Assembly: GCF_000223375.1 (NCBI RefSeq)
Contig: NC_017384.1
Coordinates: 686,097 to 750,096 of the forward strand
Direction: 5' to 3'
DNA length: 64,000 nucleotides
Source of the DNA: Ketogulonicigenium vulgare WSH-001
GTDB taxonomy: Bacteria > Pseudomonadota > Alphaproteobacteria > Rhodobacterales > Rhodobacteraceae
The notes beneath the pieces are model-generated. The model searched no databases and was not told the DNA's origin. It saw nothing but the letters and a program-made list of their open reading frames with translations. This document shows, in pieces, positions 1-8,152 of the stretch. Position numbers and translations under genes: made by a program. How positions within the stretch are numbered: position 1 is the stretch's first letter; every line of letters starts with the position of its first letter.

Positions 1-1032
1 TTCGGCGTCGCGGGCGGTGATCGGGCGAGCCTCGACCTCGGCGCGGGCGATGGCCCAAGCCGTGCCGTCATGTTCCAGCATCAGATCGACCAGACCCATA
101 TGGCTGCCCCAGAAACCGGCCATGACGGCAGGTTTGCCGCCAATGGTGCCAGCACTGGCATCGACGCCCTCGGTGCCCTCATAATCGGGGCCGGGAAAGA
201 CGCGGTGGGAATGGCCCAGCAGCAGCACGTCGATGCCCTCAATCGCCGCCAGCGGGATGGCGGCGTTTTCCTGAGCGGGGTCGGCACCCACCTCGCCAAT
301 GCCGGAATGGCACAGGGCGATGATGATCTCGGCCCCCTCGGCCTTCATCTGGGGCACATAGGCCTCGGCCGCCTCGACAATGCCGCGCGCGGTGACATTG
401 CCATCCAGATGCGCCTTGTCCCAGGCGGTGATCTGCGGCGGGACAAAGCCGATCACGCCGATGCGCAGGGGCAGGGTGCTGCCATCGCCCAAGGTCATCT
501 CGCGGTCCAGAATCACATAGGGCGCGACCAGCGTCACATCCTCCAGCGGACTCTCGCCCGCGCTGGTGATCGCATTGGCGCAGACCACCGGAAAGCCCGA
601 TCCGGCCAGCGCATTGGCCAAGAACGGCAGGCCATAGTTGAATTCGTGGTTCCCCAGCGTCCCCGCCGCGTAATCCAGCGTGTTCATCGCATTGATGATC
701 GGGTGGGTCTGACCCGGCTCCATGCCGCGCTCATAGGCGATGTAATCGCCCAGCGGGTTGCCTTGCAGCATATCGCCATTGTCGAACAGGATGCTGTTCG
801 CGGCCTCGGCGCGGATACCCTCGATCAGGCTTGCGGTGCGCGAGAGGCCTGCCGTGTCGATGGCGCGGTCGGCGTAATAATCATAGGGATAGACATGGAC
901 GTGCAGATCCGTCGTTTCCATGATGCGCAGATGCGCCTGATTGCTGGCGGCGCGCACCGAGAACGGATGCATCACGGCCAGCGTCGCACCGGTGGTGGCC
1001 AGAAAATGCCTGCGCGAGAGGCGAAATGTCAT
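1..1032 (-). CDS. cpdB: 2',3'-cyclic-nucleotide 2'-phosphodiesterase/3'-nucleotidase, 3' end outside window
   Basis: Periplasmic bifunctional enzyme that scavenges phosphate and nucleosides from 2',3'-cyclic nucleotides and 3'-nucleotides. The first 344 codons are present; the gene continues past base 1. Residues 6-15 (SRRHFLATTG) form a twin-arginine signal. Calcineurin-type metallophosphoesterase motifs follow: TDLHVH (D42, H44), DNGD (84-87), GNHE (127-130) and a later GHSH. The missing C-terminal part should hold the 5'-nucleotidase C domain. An AAGGAG ribosome site lies just before the ATG. A Pho-box-like element lies about 45 bases upstream. Identification is firm; only completeness is unknown. 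Confidence 0.9.
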   Translation of the reverse strand, partial: MTFRLSRRHFLATTGATLAVMHPFSVRAASNQAHLRIMETTDLHVHVYPYDYYADRAIDTAGLSRTASLIEGIRAEAANSILFDNGDMLQGNPLGDYIAYERGMEPGQTHPIINAMNTLDYAAGTLGNHEFNYGLPFLANALAGSGFPVVCANAITSAGESPLEDVTLVAPYVILDREMTLGDGSTLPLRIGVIGFVPPQITAWDKAHLDGNVTARGIVEAAEAYVPQMKAEGAEIIIALCHSGIGEVGADPAQENAAIPLAAIEGIDVLLLGHSHRVFPGPDYEGTEGVDASAGTIGGKPAVMAGFWGSHMGLVDLMLEHDGTAWAIARAEVEARPITARDAE

Positions 1033-1074
1033 GGGAAGGCTCCTTGAAAACTGCCGCCAGCCTGACAGGCGGGG

Positions 1075-1092
1075 GTTACAAGGCAATGACAG
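1075..1092 (-). promoter_or_regulatory. Possible Pho-box-like element upstream of cpdB
   Basis: On the minus strand CTGTCAT, four bases, then TTGTAAC resembles the tandem 11-base PhoB half-site arrangement; a further CTGTCAC lies just upstream. Phosphate control of a cyclic-nucleotide phosphodiesterase would make sense. The second half-site is poor, so this is speculative. Confidence 0.3.
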
Positions 1093-1177
1093 CGTGACAG
1101 ATGTCCCCGTCGTGGCAGCAATCCGCGCAGCACAGGGCACCGTCATGTCGCAGCTGCATAAAATATCCGCGCAACAA

Positions 1178-1204
1178 AAAACCGCGCCCGAGGGGCGCGG
1201 TTTT
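1178..1204 (-). terminator. Intrinsic terminator of the rpsF-rpsR-rplI operon
   Basis: A perfect 12-bp stem (1178-1189 with 1193-1204) encloses a 3-base loop. Read on the minus strand it ends in TTTT and continues TTG. It lies 23 bases past the rplI stop codon. Confidence 0.9.
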
Positions 1205-1226
1205 CTGGTCGCAATCACAGGATTGC

Positions 1227-1802
1227 TTATTCTTCGTCTTCGTCGACAGCGCCGCCGATATCGTCGAACAGCTCGGCGATCTCGAATTCTGCAGCAGCTT
1301 CAGCTTCTGCAGCCAGTTCGCGGATCGACTTGCCAGCGGCTTGCAGTTCAGCTTCTTCAGGCGAACGGGCCACGTTCACCGAAACGGTGACTTCGACTTC
1401 GGGGTGCAGACGCACGGTCACATCGTGAACGCCCAGATCTTTGATCGGAGCAATCAGTGCAACTTGGTGACGGTCAACGGTGAAGCCTGCAGCAGTTGCC
1501 GCTTCAGCGATGTCGCGACCAGCGACCGAACCGTAAAGCACGCCGCCGTCCGAAGCCGAACGGATGACGATAAAGCTTTGACCGGCCAGCGTTTCGCCAA
1601 CGGCTTCGGCTTCTTTACGGGTCTCGAGGTTACGAGCCTCGAGCTGCGCCTTTTGCGATTCGAATTTCGCAATATTTGCAGTGGTTGCGCGCAGCGCCTT
1701 GCCTTGGGGCAGCAGGTAGTTACGGCCGTAGCCGTCCTTGACCTTGACCACTTGACCCATCTGGCCAAGCTTGGCGACGCGTTCCAGCAGGATGACTTCC
1801 AT
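1227..1802 (-). CDS. rplI: 50S ribosomal protein L9
   Basis: L9 of the large ribosomal subunit (191 aa). The N-terminus [20 protein letters not shown] and the [13 protein letters not shown] stretch are the L9 signature; a long connecting helix rich in Glu, Ala and Lys follows, then the C-terminal RNA-binding domain. At 191 aa it is longer than the E. coli protein because of an acidic Ala/Glu tail ending DEDEE, common in alphaproteobacteria. Third gene of rpsF-rpsR-rplI; AAGGAG precedes the ATG by about 8 bases, and a strong terminator follows. Confidence 0.98.
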   Translation of the reverse strand: MEVILLERVAKLGQMGQVVKVKDGYGRNYLLPQGKALRATTANIAKFESQKAQLEARNLETRKEAEAVGETLAGQSFIVIRSASDGGVLYGSVAGRDIAEAATAAGFTVDRHQVALIAPIKDLGVHDVTVRLHPEVEVTVSVNVARSPEEAELQAAGKSIRELAAEAEAAAEFEIAELFDDIGGAVDEDEE

Positions 1803-1814
1803 GTGGAATACTCC

Positions 1815-2042
1815 TTATTTCACAGCGTAGGGCAGCAGGGCCAGGAAGCGCGCGCGCTTGATAGCCTGTGCCAGCTTACGCTGGTTCTTTGCCGAAACGG
1901 CGGTGATGCGGGCGGGAACGATTTTGCCGCGCTCGGAAATGTAGCGCTGCAGAAGACGGGTGTCTTTGTAATCGATCACGGGTGCGCCTTCGCCCTCAAA
2001 GGGGTCGGACTTACGGCGACGGAAGAAAGGCTTGGTTGCCAT
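1815..2042 (-). CDS. rpsR: 30S ribosomal protein S18
   Basis: S18 (75 aa) of the small subunit platform, which binds as a heterodimer with S6 encoded by the next gene upstream. The basic N-terminus ([12 protein letters not shown]), the [19 protein letters not shown] core and the [21 protein letters not shown] helix are diagnostic. An AAGGA ribosome site stands before the ATG. It lies 12 bases before rplI and 25 after rpsF, so all three are probably one transcript. Confidence 0.98.
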   Translation of the reverse strand: MATKPFFRRRKSDPFEGEGAPVIDYKDTRLLQRYISERGKIVPARITAVSAKNQRKLAQAIKRARFLALLPYAVK

Positions 2043-2067
2043 GTGCGTTATTCCTTATGACCTGAGA

Positions 2068-2454
2068 TCAACGACGCTCGCGGCGTTCGCCGCGCTCGGG
2101 ACGGTCGCCACGCTCGCCGCGGTCACGCTCGTCACGCTTTTGCATCTGAACCGACGGGCCGTCTTCATGTGCATCGACCTTGATGGTCAGAACGCGCATG
2201 ACGTCGTCGTGCAGACGGGCCAGACGTTCCATCTCCAGCACAGCAGCCGCAGGGGCGTCGGTGCGCAGATAGGCGTAATGGCCTTTGCGGTTTTTGTTGA
2301 TCTTGTAGGCCATCGTTTTAACGCCCCAGTATTCCGACAGAACAACGGCACCGCCGTTGTCAGCCAGAACGGCCGAGAAGTGTTCGATGAGGCCTTCGGC
2401 CTGCGCGTTGGACAGATCCTGACGCGCGATCAAGACATGCTCATACAGGGGCAT
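2068..2454 (-). CDS. rpsF: 30S ribosomal protein S6
   Basis: S6 (128 aa). The start is set at the ATG giving MPLYEHVLIARQDLS, which has GGAGA at the right spacing; a longer frame reaching 2532 has no S6 homology in its first 26 codons. The C-terminus is an Arg/Glu/Asp-rich disordered tail (repeats of DRGERGDRPERGE type), typical of alphaproteobacterial S6. First gene of the operon. In many bacteria an S6:S18-binding hairpin in this leader autoregulates the operon; I did not identify that element here. Confidence 0.97.
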   Translation of the reverse strand: MPLYEHVLIARQDLSNAQAEGLIEHFSAVLADNGGAVVLSEYWGVKTMAYKINKNRKGHYAYLRTDAPAAAVLEMERLARLHDDVMRVLTIKVDAHEDGPSVQMQKRDERDRGERGDRPERGERRERR

Positions 2455-2554
2455 GTTTTCTCCATGTGTCATGCGCATTTCAACGGGATGGCTTACTTTC
2501 CGCACCACCCCTCGAGAGACTGCGCCGTTCATATCTATGGCGGAAAGATGGGGC

Positions 2555-2582
2555 CTTATACAGGCCCCGCGCGTTTGCGCAA
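2555..2582 (-). promoter_or_regulatory. Putative sigma-70 promoter of the rpsF operon
   Basis: On the minus strand TTGCGC (2582-2577), 16 bases, TATAAG (2560-2555). The predicted start near 2548 leaves a leader of about 95 bases before rpsF. A GGGGCC/GGCCCC inverted repeat (2550-2568) overlaps the -10. Confidence 0.6.
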
Positions 2583-2594
2583 GGCTTTACGCCC

Positions 2595-2912
2595 TTATTT
2601 GGTTGCCAGTTTCATCAGGATCAGCCCCGAGAGCAGCAGCAGCGCCGCAATGACGCGCATGGGGGTCAGGGCCTCGCCCAGAAACAGCACGCCGATGGTA
2701 AAGGCACCAATCGCGCCGATCCCGGTCCAGATCATATAGGCGGTGCCAAGGGGCAGCACTTTCATCGCCATCGACAGCAGCGCAAAGCTGAACACCATCG
2801 TGACGATGGTGATGCTGGTATAAAGCGGTTTGGTGAACCCGTCGGACAGTTTCATCGTATAGGCCCAGACGATTTCAAACGCGCCAGCCAAAACCAGATA
2901 AACCCAAGCCAT
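2595..2912 (-). CDS. sugE: SMR-family guanidinium exporter (Gdx/SugE type)
   Basis: Small multidrug-resistance fold, 105 aa, four transmembrane helices, acting as an antiparallel dimer that exchanges guanidinium for protons. The essential membrane glutamate is in AGAFEIVWAYTMK of helix 1; LPLGTAYMIWTGIGAIGA and LGEALTPMR match the SugE/Gdx subfamily rather than EmrE. Translation is set at the ATG at 2912, with GAGG seven bases upstream; a TTG two codons earlier is less likely. The substrate assignment is strengthened by the guanidine-II riboswitch in its leader. Confidence 0.92.
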   Translation of the reverse strand: MAWVYLVLAGAFEIVWAYTMKLSDGFTKPLYTSITIVTMVFSFALLSMAMKVLPLGTAYMIWTGIGAIGAFTIGVLFLGEALTPMRVIAALLLLSGLILMKLATK

Positions 2913-2930
2913 TTTCAAGCCTCATCACAA

Positions 2931-2973
2931 TCGGGTCGTCCCGAGACATGCATGAAAATGTGGGTCGTCCCAC
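2931..2973 (-). ncRNA. Guanidine-II (mini-ykkC) riboswitch
   Basis: Two short hairpins on the minus strand, each capped by the tetraloop ACGA: GTGGG-ACGA-CCCAC (2973-2960) and TCGGG-ACGA-CCCGA (2944-2931). Tandem stems with ACGR loops define the mini-ykkC/guanidine-II class, which typically controls sugE-type exporters. The second hairpin ends 7 bases before the GAGG ribosome site, consistent with translational control. Confidence 0.92.
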
Positions 2974-2978
2974 GCCCT

Positions 2979-3009
2979 ATAATATGATGACGTATCGCGC
3001 GCTTTTCAA
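2979..3009 (-). promoter_or_regulatory. Putative promoter for the sugE riboswitch transcript
   Basis: Minus-strand TTGAAA (3009-3004) lies 17 bases before CATATT (2986-2981) or 19 before TATTAT (2984-2979). Either -10 places transcription start near 2972-2975, immediately before the first riboswitch hairpin. Confidence 0.6.
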
Positions 3010-3017
3010 GCCAGCAG

Positions 3018-3046
3018 TTGAGAAACCCGCCCAATTTGACTAGTGA
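3018..3046 (+). promoter_or_regulatory. Possible promoter for fabD
   Basis: TTGAGA (3018-3023), 17 bases, TAGTGA (3041-3046). The -10 match is weak. It diverges from the sugE promoter. Confidence 0.4.
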
Positions 3047-3074
3047 GGTTGAAAACGTAATGAGGAGAGAGCCC

Positions 3075-4007
3075 TTGCGCGCATTCGTATTCCCCGGACA
3101 GGGGTCGCAGGCCATAGGAATGGGCCGTGCCCTTGCCGATCACTATCCCGCCGCGCGCGCCGTCTTTGCCGAGGTTGATGATGCGCTGGGTGAAAGCCTG
3201 TCGGCGCTGATCTGGGAGGGCGATATCGAAACGCTGACCCTGACGCGCAACGCGCAGCCTGCGCTGATGGCCACATCGATCGCCGCGCTGCGCGCGCTCG
3301 AGGCCGAGGGCGTCAAGATCACCGACGCCGGTTTTGTCGCGGGCCACAGCCTTGGCGAATATTCCGCCCTTTGTGCCGTCGGCGCGCTCGGCCTCGCGGA
3401 TAGCGCGCGGCTGTTGCGCATTCGCGGCGATGCGATGCAGGCGGCTGTGCCCGTCGGCATTGGCGCGATGGCTGCGATTCTGGGCCTCGATTTTGCGACT
3501 GTTGCCGAGATTGCCGCCGAAGCTGCCCAAGGCGAGGTCTGTCAGGCCGCCAATGACAACGACCCCTCGCAGGTCGTCGTTTCGGGTCACAAGGCCGCGG
3601 TCGAGCGCGCCTGCGAGATTGCAAAGGCCAAAGGCGCCAAACGCGCGCTGCTGCTGCCGGTCTCGGCGCCGTTCCACTCGGCCCTGATGCAGCCTGCGGC
3701 CGATGTCATGCGGGACGCGCTGGCGGCGGTGACGATTAACACGCCCGCCGTGCCCGTGGTCGCGAATGTGGTCGCATCCGCTGTGACCGACCCCGCGGCG
3801 ATTCGCGATCTGCTGGTGCAACAGGTGACCGGGTCAGTGCGCTGGCGCGAATCCGTGCAATGGATGGCGGCAAATGGCGTGACCACCGCATGGGAAATTG
3901 GTGCGGGCAAGGCGCTGTCGGGCATGATCCGCCGCATTGAAAAAGATATCGCGTGCCTGAACATCGGCACCCCCGAGGAAGCGGCCGCAGCCGCCGCAAC
4001 CCTTTAA
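3075..4007 (+). CDS. fabD: ACP S-malonyltransferase
   Basis: Moves malonyl from CoA to acyl carrier protein for type II fatty-acid synthesis. I chose the TTG at 3075: GAGGAG lies about 7 bases upstream, and the resulting protein (MRAFVFPGQGSQ..., 310 aa) places the nucleophile Ser92 in GHSLGE and His201 in SAPFHS, exactly the E. coli FabD numbering. An ATG at 3060 would add five residues and use a weaker site. It heads fabD-fabG-acpP-fabF-mltG; fabG follows 12 bases later. Confidence 0.95.
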   Translation: MRAFVFPGQGSQAIGMGRALADHYPAARAVFAEVDDALGESLSALIWEGDIETLTLTRNAQPALMATSIAALRALEAEGVKITDAGFVAGHSLGEYSALCAVGALGLADSARLLRIRGDAMQAAVPVGIGAMAAILGLDFATVAEIAAEAAQGEVCQAANDNDPSQVVVSGHKAAVERACEIAKAKGAKRALLLPVSAPFHSALMQPAADVMRDALAAVTINTPAVPVVANVVASAVTDPAAIRDLLVQQVTGSVRWRESVQWMAANGVTTAWEIGAGKALSGMIRRIEKDIACLNIGTPEEAAAAAATL

Positions 4008-4019
4008 GGAGAGAATGAC

Positions 4020-4757
4020 ATGTTTGACCTGACCGGCAAAAACGCCCTGATCACCGGCGCCTCGGGCGGTATTGGCGCCTCTATCGCGCGCGCACTGCAT
4101 GGGGCAGGGGCTGTGGTGACGATTTCCGGCACCCGCCAAGCGCCGCTGGATGCGCTGGCCGCCGATCTGGGCGATCGCGTCCATGTCATCACCTGCAACC
4201 TGTCGGACGCCGAGGCGGTCGAGGCGCTGCCCAAAGCCGCCGCCGCCGCCATGGGCTCTGTCGATATTTTGGTGAACAACGCCGGCATCACCCGCGATAA
4301 CCTGTTCATGCGGATGTCGGATGCGGAATGGGATGATGTGATCAACGTCAACCTGACCTCGACCATGCGCCTTGCGCGCGGTGTGATCCGCCCGATGATG
4401 AAATCGCGCTGGGGCCGCATTATCAATATCTCGTCCATCGTCGGCGCAACCGGCAACCCCGGTCAGGCGAACTATGCCGCGTCCAAGGCTGGTATGGTCG
4501 GCATGTCCAAGGCCATCGCCGCCGAGGTTGCCAGCCGCGGCATCACCGTGAACTGCATCGCGCCGGGCTTTATCGCGACTGCGATGACCGACGCCTTGAA
4601 TGAGGGCCAGCAAGCCACCATCTTGGGTCAGGTTCCGGCCGGACGCATGGGCAACCCCGAAGAAATCGCGGCGGCTGTCCTCTATCTGGCCAGTGTCGAG
4701 GCAGGTTACGTCACGGGCGCTACGCTGCACGTGAACGGCGGAATGGCGATGATTTAA
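4020..4757 (+). CDS. fabG: 3-oxoacyl-ACP reductase
   Basis: NADPH-dependent reduction of 3-oxoacyl-ACP, the first reductive step of fatty-acid elongation. A classical short-chain dehydrogenase of 245 aa: nucleotide loop TGASGGIG (13-20), NNAG (86-89), catalytic Ser139, Tyr152 and Lys156 in the YAASK context, with Asn111 completing the tetrad. AAGGAG precedes the ATG. Its place between fabD and acpP makes fabG certain rather than a generic SDR. Confidence 0.97.
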   Translation: MFDLTGKNALITGASGGIGASIARALHGAGAVVTISGTRQAPLDALAADLGDRVHVITCNLSDAEAVEALPKAAAAAMGSVDILVNNAGITRDNLFMRMSDAEWDDVINVNLTSTMRLARGVIRPMMKSRWGRIINISSIVGATGNPGQANYAASKAGMVGMSKAIAAEVASRGITVNCIAPGFIATAMTDALNEGQQATILGQVPAGRMGNPEEIAAAVLYLASVEAGYVTGATLHVNGGMAMI

Positions 4758-4980
4758 GGCATTTCGCCCCTTCCCGTCGCAATTGGACGGGGGTAGGCTG
4801 ATTTGCGGGATGTGAAAGCGTTTGCCTTCGGATAAAATCCTGCTATGAGCCGCCGTAATTCTGGCTGGGTCCTATGATGGGGCCCGGTGGAATGGGCCCG
4901 GTGCCGGGCAGTTGAATCGCCCCCATTTCCGGGGGTATTGAAAAGCGGGCACAAGCCCAGAGAGACATGAGGACATTTAG
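4758..4980 (+). other. fabG-acpP intergenic region with possible acpP promoter
   Basis: 223 bases without a gene. A possible promoter is TTGCCT (4822-4827), 16 bases, TATGAG (4844-4849), which would give acpP its own strong expression. A GC-rich stretch with repeated GGGCCCGG lies at about 4880-4910. I see no convincing terminator after fabG. Confidence 0.4.
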
Positions 4981-5214
4981 ATGAGCGATGTCGCAGAGCG
5001 CGTACGCAAGATCGTTGTAGAGCACCTTGGCGTTGAAGAGGACAAAGTGGTTGAAGCCGCGTCCTTCATCGACGATCTGGGCGCAGACAGCCTGGACACC
5101 GTTGAACTGGTGATGGCCTTCGAAGAAGAATTCGGCATCGAAATCCCCGATGACGCCGCCGAGACCATTCAAACTTTCGGCGATGCCGTGAAGTTCATCT
5201 CGGAAGCGCAATAA
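4981..5214 (+). CDS. acpP: Acyl carrier protein
   Basis: Central cofactor protein of fatty-acid synthesis (77 aa, strongly acidic). The phosphopantetheine attachment site is Ser37 in [10 protein letters not shown]. The rest follows the four-helix ACP pattern ([16 protein letters not shown] at the start, [13 protein letters not shown] later). A strong terminator 20 bases after its stop suggests that much of the transcript ends here, allowing ACP to be made in excess of the enzymes around it. Confidence 0.98.
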   Translation: MSDVAERVRKIVVEHLGVEEDKVVEAASFIDDLGADSLDTVELVMAFEEEFGIEIPDDAAETIQTFGDAVKFISEAQ

Positions 5215-5235
5215 TCGTTTCACGATTTTTGCATG

Positions 5236-5271
5236 ACGGCGCTGACTTTCGGGTCGGCGCCGTTTTCTTTT
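5236..5271 (+). terminator. Intrinsic terminator after acpP
   Basis: An 11-bp stem (5236-5246 with 5253-5263, one G-U) and a 6-base loop, followed by TTTTCTTTT. The downstream small gene must be read through or have its own promoter. Confidence 0.88.
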
Positions 5272-5334
5272 GCGCTGCCAGCTTTTCTTGACTTTGACGC
5301 GCCCCCTCCCAATCTGGGAACAGGAGGACGCATC

Positions 5335-5550
5335 ATGTCAGAACCAGTGATCAAAGGGCCGGCATCCTATTTTCCATCCATTGAAAAGACATACGGCCGC
5401 CCCATTTCCGAATGGCAGGCGATGATCCGCGCGCAGGGCGACCGCAAGCATATGGAGCTGGTGCAATGGTTGAAAGATCAACACCAGATGGGCCACGGCC
5501 ATGCCAATGCCTTGGTGGCGCACACACTTGCCGAGGATCGTAAAGGTTAA
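5335..5550 (+). CDS. Small conserved protein, DUF4287-like
   Basis: 71 aa, no signal peptide or membrane segment. The start is the ATG at 5335 with a perfect AGGAGG seven bases upstream, giving MSEPVIKGPASYFPSIEKTYG. The pattern YFPSIEKTYGRPISEWQAMI followed by HMELVQWLKDQHQMGHGHANALV matches my recollection of the DUF4287 family, whose function is unknown. It lies between acpP and fabF on the same strand, beyond a terminator; no role in lipid synthesis can be inferred from position alone. Confidence 0.75.
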   Translation: MSEPVIKGPASYFPSIEKTYGRPISEWQAMIRAQGDRKHMELVQWLKDQHQMGHGHANALVAHTLAEDRKG

Positions 5551-5616
5551 ATCGGGTTGGCCTTGGCCGCGACCGCGTGTATCAGATGCGGCAAAACTTC
5601 CGAGGAAGGGTAGAAT

Positions 5617-6876
5617 ATGCGTCGTGTTGTCGTAACGGGCCTTGGCCTTGTGACCCCTCTGGCCGATGGGGTCGAGGAAAGCTGGTCGCGTCTTTTGGAC
5701 GGCCAGTCGGGTGCAGGCCCGATCAAGCAGTTTGATGCCAGCCACCTGGCCACCACCTATGCCTGCGAGGTTCCCTTGGGCGATGGCACGGACGGCACGT
5801 TCAACGCCGACCGCTATATGGAGCCGAAAGACCAGCGCAAGGTCGATGATTTCATCATCTTTGGCGTTGCCGCCGCGCAGCAGGCGGTCGAGGATTCGGG
5901 CTGGGTGCCGCAAACCGACGAGGATCGTTTCCGCACCGGCGTGATGATCGGCTCGGGCATCGGCGGTCTGAAATCCATTGCCGAAACCGCCGTTCTGATC
6001 AAGGAAAAGGGGGCGCGCCGCGTCTCGCCTTTCTTTATTCCGGGCGCGCTGATCAACCTGATCTCGGGTCAGGTCGCGATCAAACACGGCTTTAAGGGCC
6101 CGAACCACGCGGTCGTCACCGCATGCGCCACCGGCGCCCATGCCATTGGCGATGCGGCCCGTCTGATCAAATACGGCGATGCCGATGTCATGGTCGCCGG
6201 CGGGGCCGAGGCCTCGATCTGCGAAATCGGTATCGCGGGCTTTAACGCCTGCAAGGCGCTGTCGACCAAAGGTGCCGATAACCCCAAGGCCGCCTCGCGT
6301 CCCTATGATGCCGACCGCGACGGTTTCGTCATGGGCGAGGGCGCGGGCGTTGTCGTCCTTGAGGAACTGGAACACGCCCTTGCGCGCGGTGCAAAAATCT
6401 ATGCCGAAGTGCTGGGATATGGCCTGTCGGGCGATGCCTATCACATCACCGCCCCGTCCGAGGACGGCGAAGGCGGCGCGCGCGCCATGGCGATGGCGAT
6501 GCGCGATGCGGGCATCAGCGCGTCGGACATCGACTATGTCAACGCGCATGGCACCTCGACCATGGCCGATACGATTGAACTGGGCGCAGTCGAGCGTCTG
6601 CTGGGCGATGCGGCCAGCAACGTCACCATGTCCTCGACCAAATCGGCCACCGGCCACCTGCTTGGCGCAGCGGGCGCGATCGAGGCTGTGTTCTCGATCC
6701 TCGCGATCCGCGATCAGGTCGCACCGCCCACGATCAACCTTTATAATCCGGCGGTCGAGACGAAAATCGACCTCGCGCCGAATAAGAAAGTCGAGCGCAA
6801 GATCGACGTGGCGCTGTCGAATTCCTTTGGTTTTGGCGGCACCAATGCCAGCCTGATCGTTGGGAAATACGCCTGA
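5617..6876 (+). CDS. fabF: Beta-ketoacyl-ACP synthase II
   Basis: Condenses acyl-ACP with malonyl-ACP (419 aa, full thiolase fold). Catalytic triad: Cys170 in VVTACATGAH, His311 in NAHGTST, His347 in SATGHLLGAAG; the C-terminal glycine-rich FGFGGTNA loop is intact. The Cys-His-His triad and length separate it from FabH. GAGGAAGGG lies upstream of the ATG. Its stop codon overlaps the mltG start (TGATG), so the two are translationally coupled. Confidence 0.97.
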   Translation: MRRVVVTGLGLVTPLADGVEESWSRLLDGQSGAGPIKQFDASHLATTYACEVPLGDGTDGTFNADRYMEPKDQRKVDDFIIFGVAAAQQAVEDSGWVPQTDEDRFRTGVMIGSGIGGLKSIAETAVLIKEKGARRVSPFFIPGALINLISGQVAIKHGFKGPNHAVVTACATGAHAIGDAARLIKYGDADVMVAGGAEASICEIGIAGFNACKALSTKGADNPKAASRPYDADRDGFVMGEGAGVVVLEELEHALARGAKIYAEVLGYGLSGDAYHITAPSEDGEGGARAMAMAMRDAGISASDIDYVNAHGTSTMADTIELGAVERLLGDAASNVTMSSTKSATGHLLGAAGAIEAVFSILAIRDQVAPPTINLYNPAVETKIDLAPNKKVERKIDVALSNSFGFGGTNASLIVGKYA

Positions 6877-8018
6877 TGTGGAAGCACCTGGCGTCAAGTT
6901 TCCTGACCTTTGCGGTTGTTGCGCTGTTTTTGGTGGCGGGTGTCATCACTTGGGGCGTGCGGGAATATGCGGCGCCGGGGCCGCTGCAGCAGTCGGTCTG
7001 CCTGCGGGTGCCCGCAGGCGGCAGCTTTGGCCGCGCGGCGGAAAACCTTGGGGAACAAGGTGCGATCTCGTCGGTCACTTTGTTCAATCTGATGGCTGAC
7101 TATCGCGACATGCGCAGCCAGTTGAAACAGGGGGCCTTCCTGATCGCGCCCGGCTCCTCGATGGAACAGATCACCGATCAGATCACGCGCGGCGGCGCAT
7201 CCACCTGCGGCGCGCAGGTGGTCTATGTCGTCAGCGTGAATGATTTCAGCGCCCGCGTGCGCGAACTTGATCCTGAGACGGGCCGCTACGGCGAGGTTGC
7301 CCGCTTTAACCCCGCCGCCGAGGACGCCGTCCCCGCCGAATATACCACCGCGCTGGCCGAGGGCGATGTGCAACTGACCGTGCAAGTGGTCGAGGGCACG
7401 ACCGTCTGGCAAGTGGTCAATAGCCTGAACGCAATGGATGTGCTGGAAGGCGATGTGACCGACCTGCCGCCCGAGGGGACATTGGCCCCCGATTCCTATG
7501 AAATCCGCCGTGGCACGGCTGTCGCCGATCTGCTGGCACAGATGCGGACGCGTCAGGACAATATCCTGCAAACCGCTTGGGCGGCGCGCGCCGATGACCT
7601 GCCCGTGACCACGCCCGAAGAGGCGCTGATCCTTGCCTCGATCATCGAGAAGGAAACCGGCGTGCCGGACGAGCGCGGCGAGGTGGCCGCCGTCTTTGTG
7701 AACCGCCTGCGTCAGGGGATGCGTCTGCAAACCGACCCGACGGTGATCTATGGCGTGACCGAGGGGCGCGGCGTGCTGGGACGCGGCCTGCGCCGGTCGG
7801 AACTCGACACGCCAACGCCTTGGAACACCTATACGATTCCCGCGCTGCCGCCGACGCCCATCGCCAACCCCGGCCGCGCCAGTATCGAGGCTGCGCTGAA
7901 CCCGCCGACCAGCCCCTATATCTTCTTTGTGGCTGACGGCACTGGCGGGCATGCTTTTGCAACGACGCTGGACGAGCATAACCGCAACGTCGCGCGCTGG
8001 CGGGCTTTGGGTAACTAA
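6876..8018 (+). CDS. mltG: Endolytic murein transglycosylase MltG
   Basis: Inner-membrane lytic transglycosylase that cleaves nascent glycan strands and sets their length (380 aa). One N-terminal transmembrane helix (about 7-28), a LysM-like region, then the YceG catalytic domain with IIEKETGV (256-263), VFVNRLRQGMRLQTDPTVIYG and PTPIANPGRASIEAALNP. Overlaps fabF by one base. Linkage fabF-mltG is common in this family and ties envelope growth to lipid synthesis. Confidence 0.95.
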   Translation: MWKHLASSFLTFAVVALFLVAGVITWGVREYAAPGPLQQSVCLRVPAGGSFGRAAENLGEQGAISSVTLFNLMADYRDMRSQLKQGAFLIAPGSSMEQITDQITRGGASTCGAQVVYVVSVNDFSARVRELDPETGRYGEVARFNPAAEDAVPAEYTTALAEGDVQLTVQVVEGTTVWQVVNSLNAMDVLEGDVTDLPPEGTLAPDSYEIRRGTAVADLLAQMRTRQDNILQTAWAARADDLPVTTPEEALILASIIEKETGVPDERGEVAAVFVNRLRQGMRLQTDPTVIYGVTEGRGVLGRGLRRSELDTPTPWNTYTIPALPPTPIANPGRASIEAALNPPTSPYIFFVADGTGGHAFATTLDEHNRNVARWRALGN

Positions 8019-8125
8019 AGCCAGCAATCGGTTAATGCGCCGCCCGCGCAAGGCCCTTGCGGCGCATCTCATTGCCAGCGCACGGTGCGCCGCGTAATTT
8101 GGGCACACTGGCACAATTGCATCAG

Positions 8126-8152
8126 GCCCCACGGGAAACCGTGGGGCTTTTT
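8126..8152 (+). terminator. Intrinsic terminator between mltG and the GTA cluster
   Basis: A perfect 9-bp GC-rich stem (8126-8134 with 8139-8147), GAAA tetraloop and TTTTT. It works on the plus strand only. It ends 36 bases before the first GTA start codon, leaving little room for a complete promoter between them. The remainder of the 8019-8188 gap shows no confident promoter. Confidence 0.9.

Noticed and set aside
5338..6897. 519-codon frame antisense to fabF
   Set aside because: Low-complexity composition and no ribosome site or homology; shadow of the conserved fabF gene.
8108..8120. Sigma-54-like words CTGGCAC and TTGC before the GTA cluster
   Set aside because: Only two bases separate the TGGCAC and TTGC blocks; the sigma-54 promoter needs five, so the spacing is impossible.
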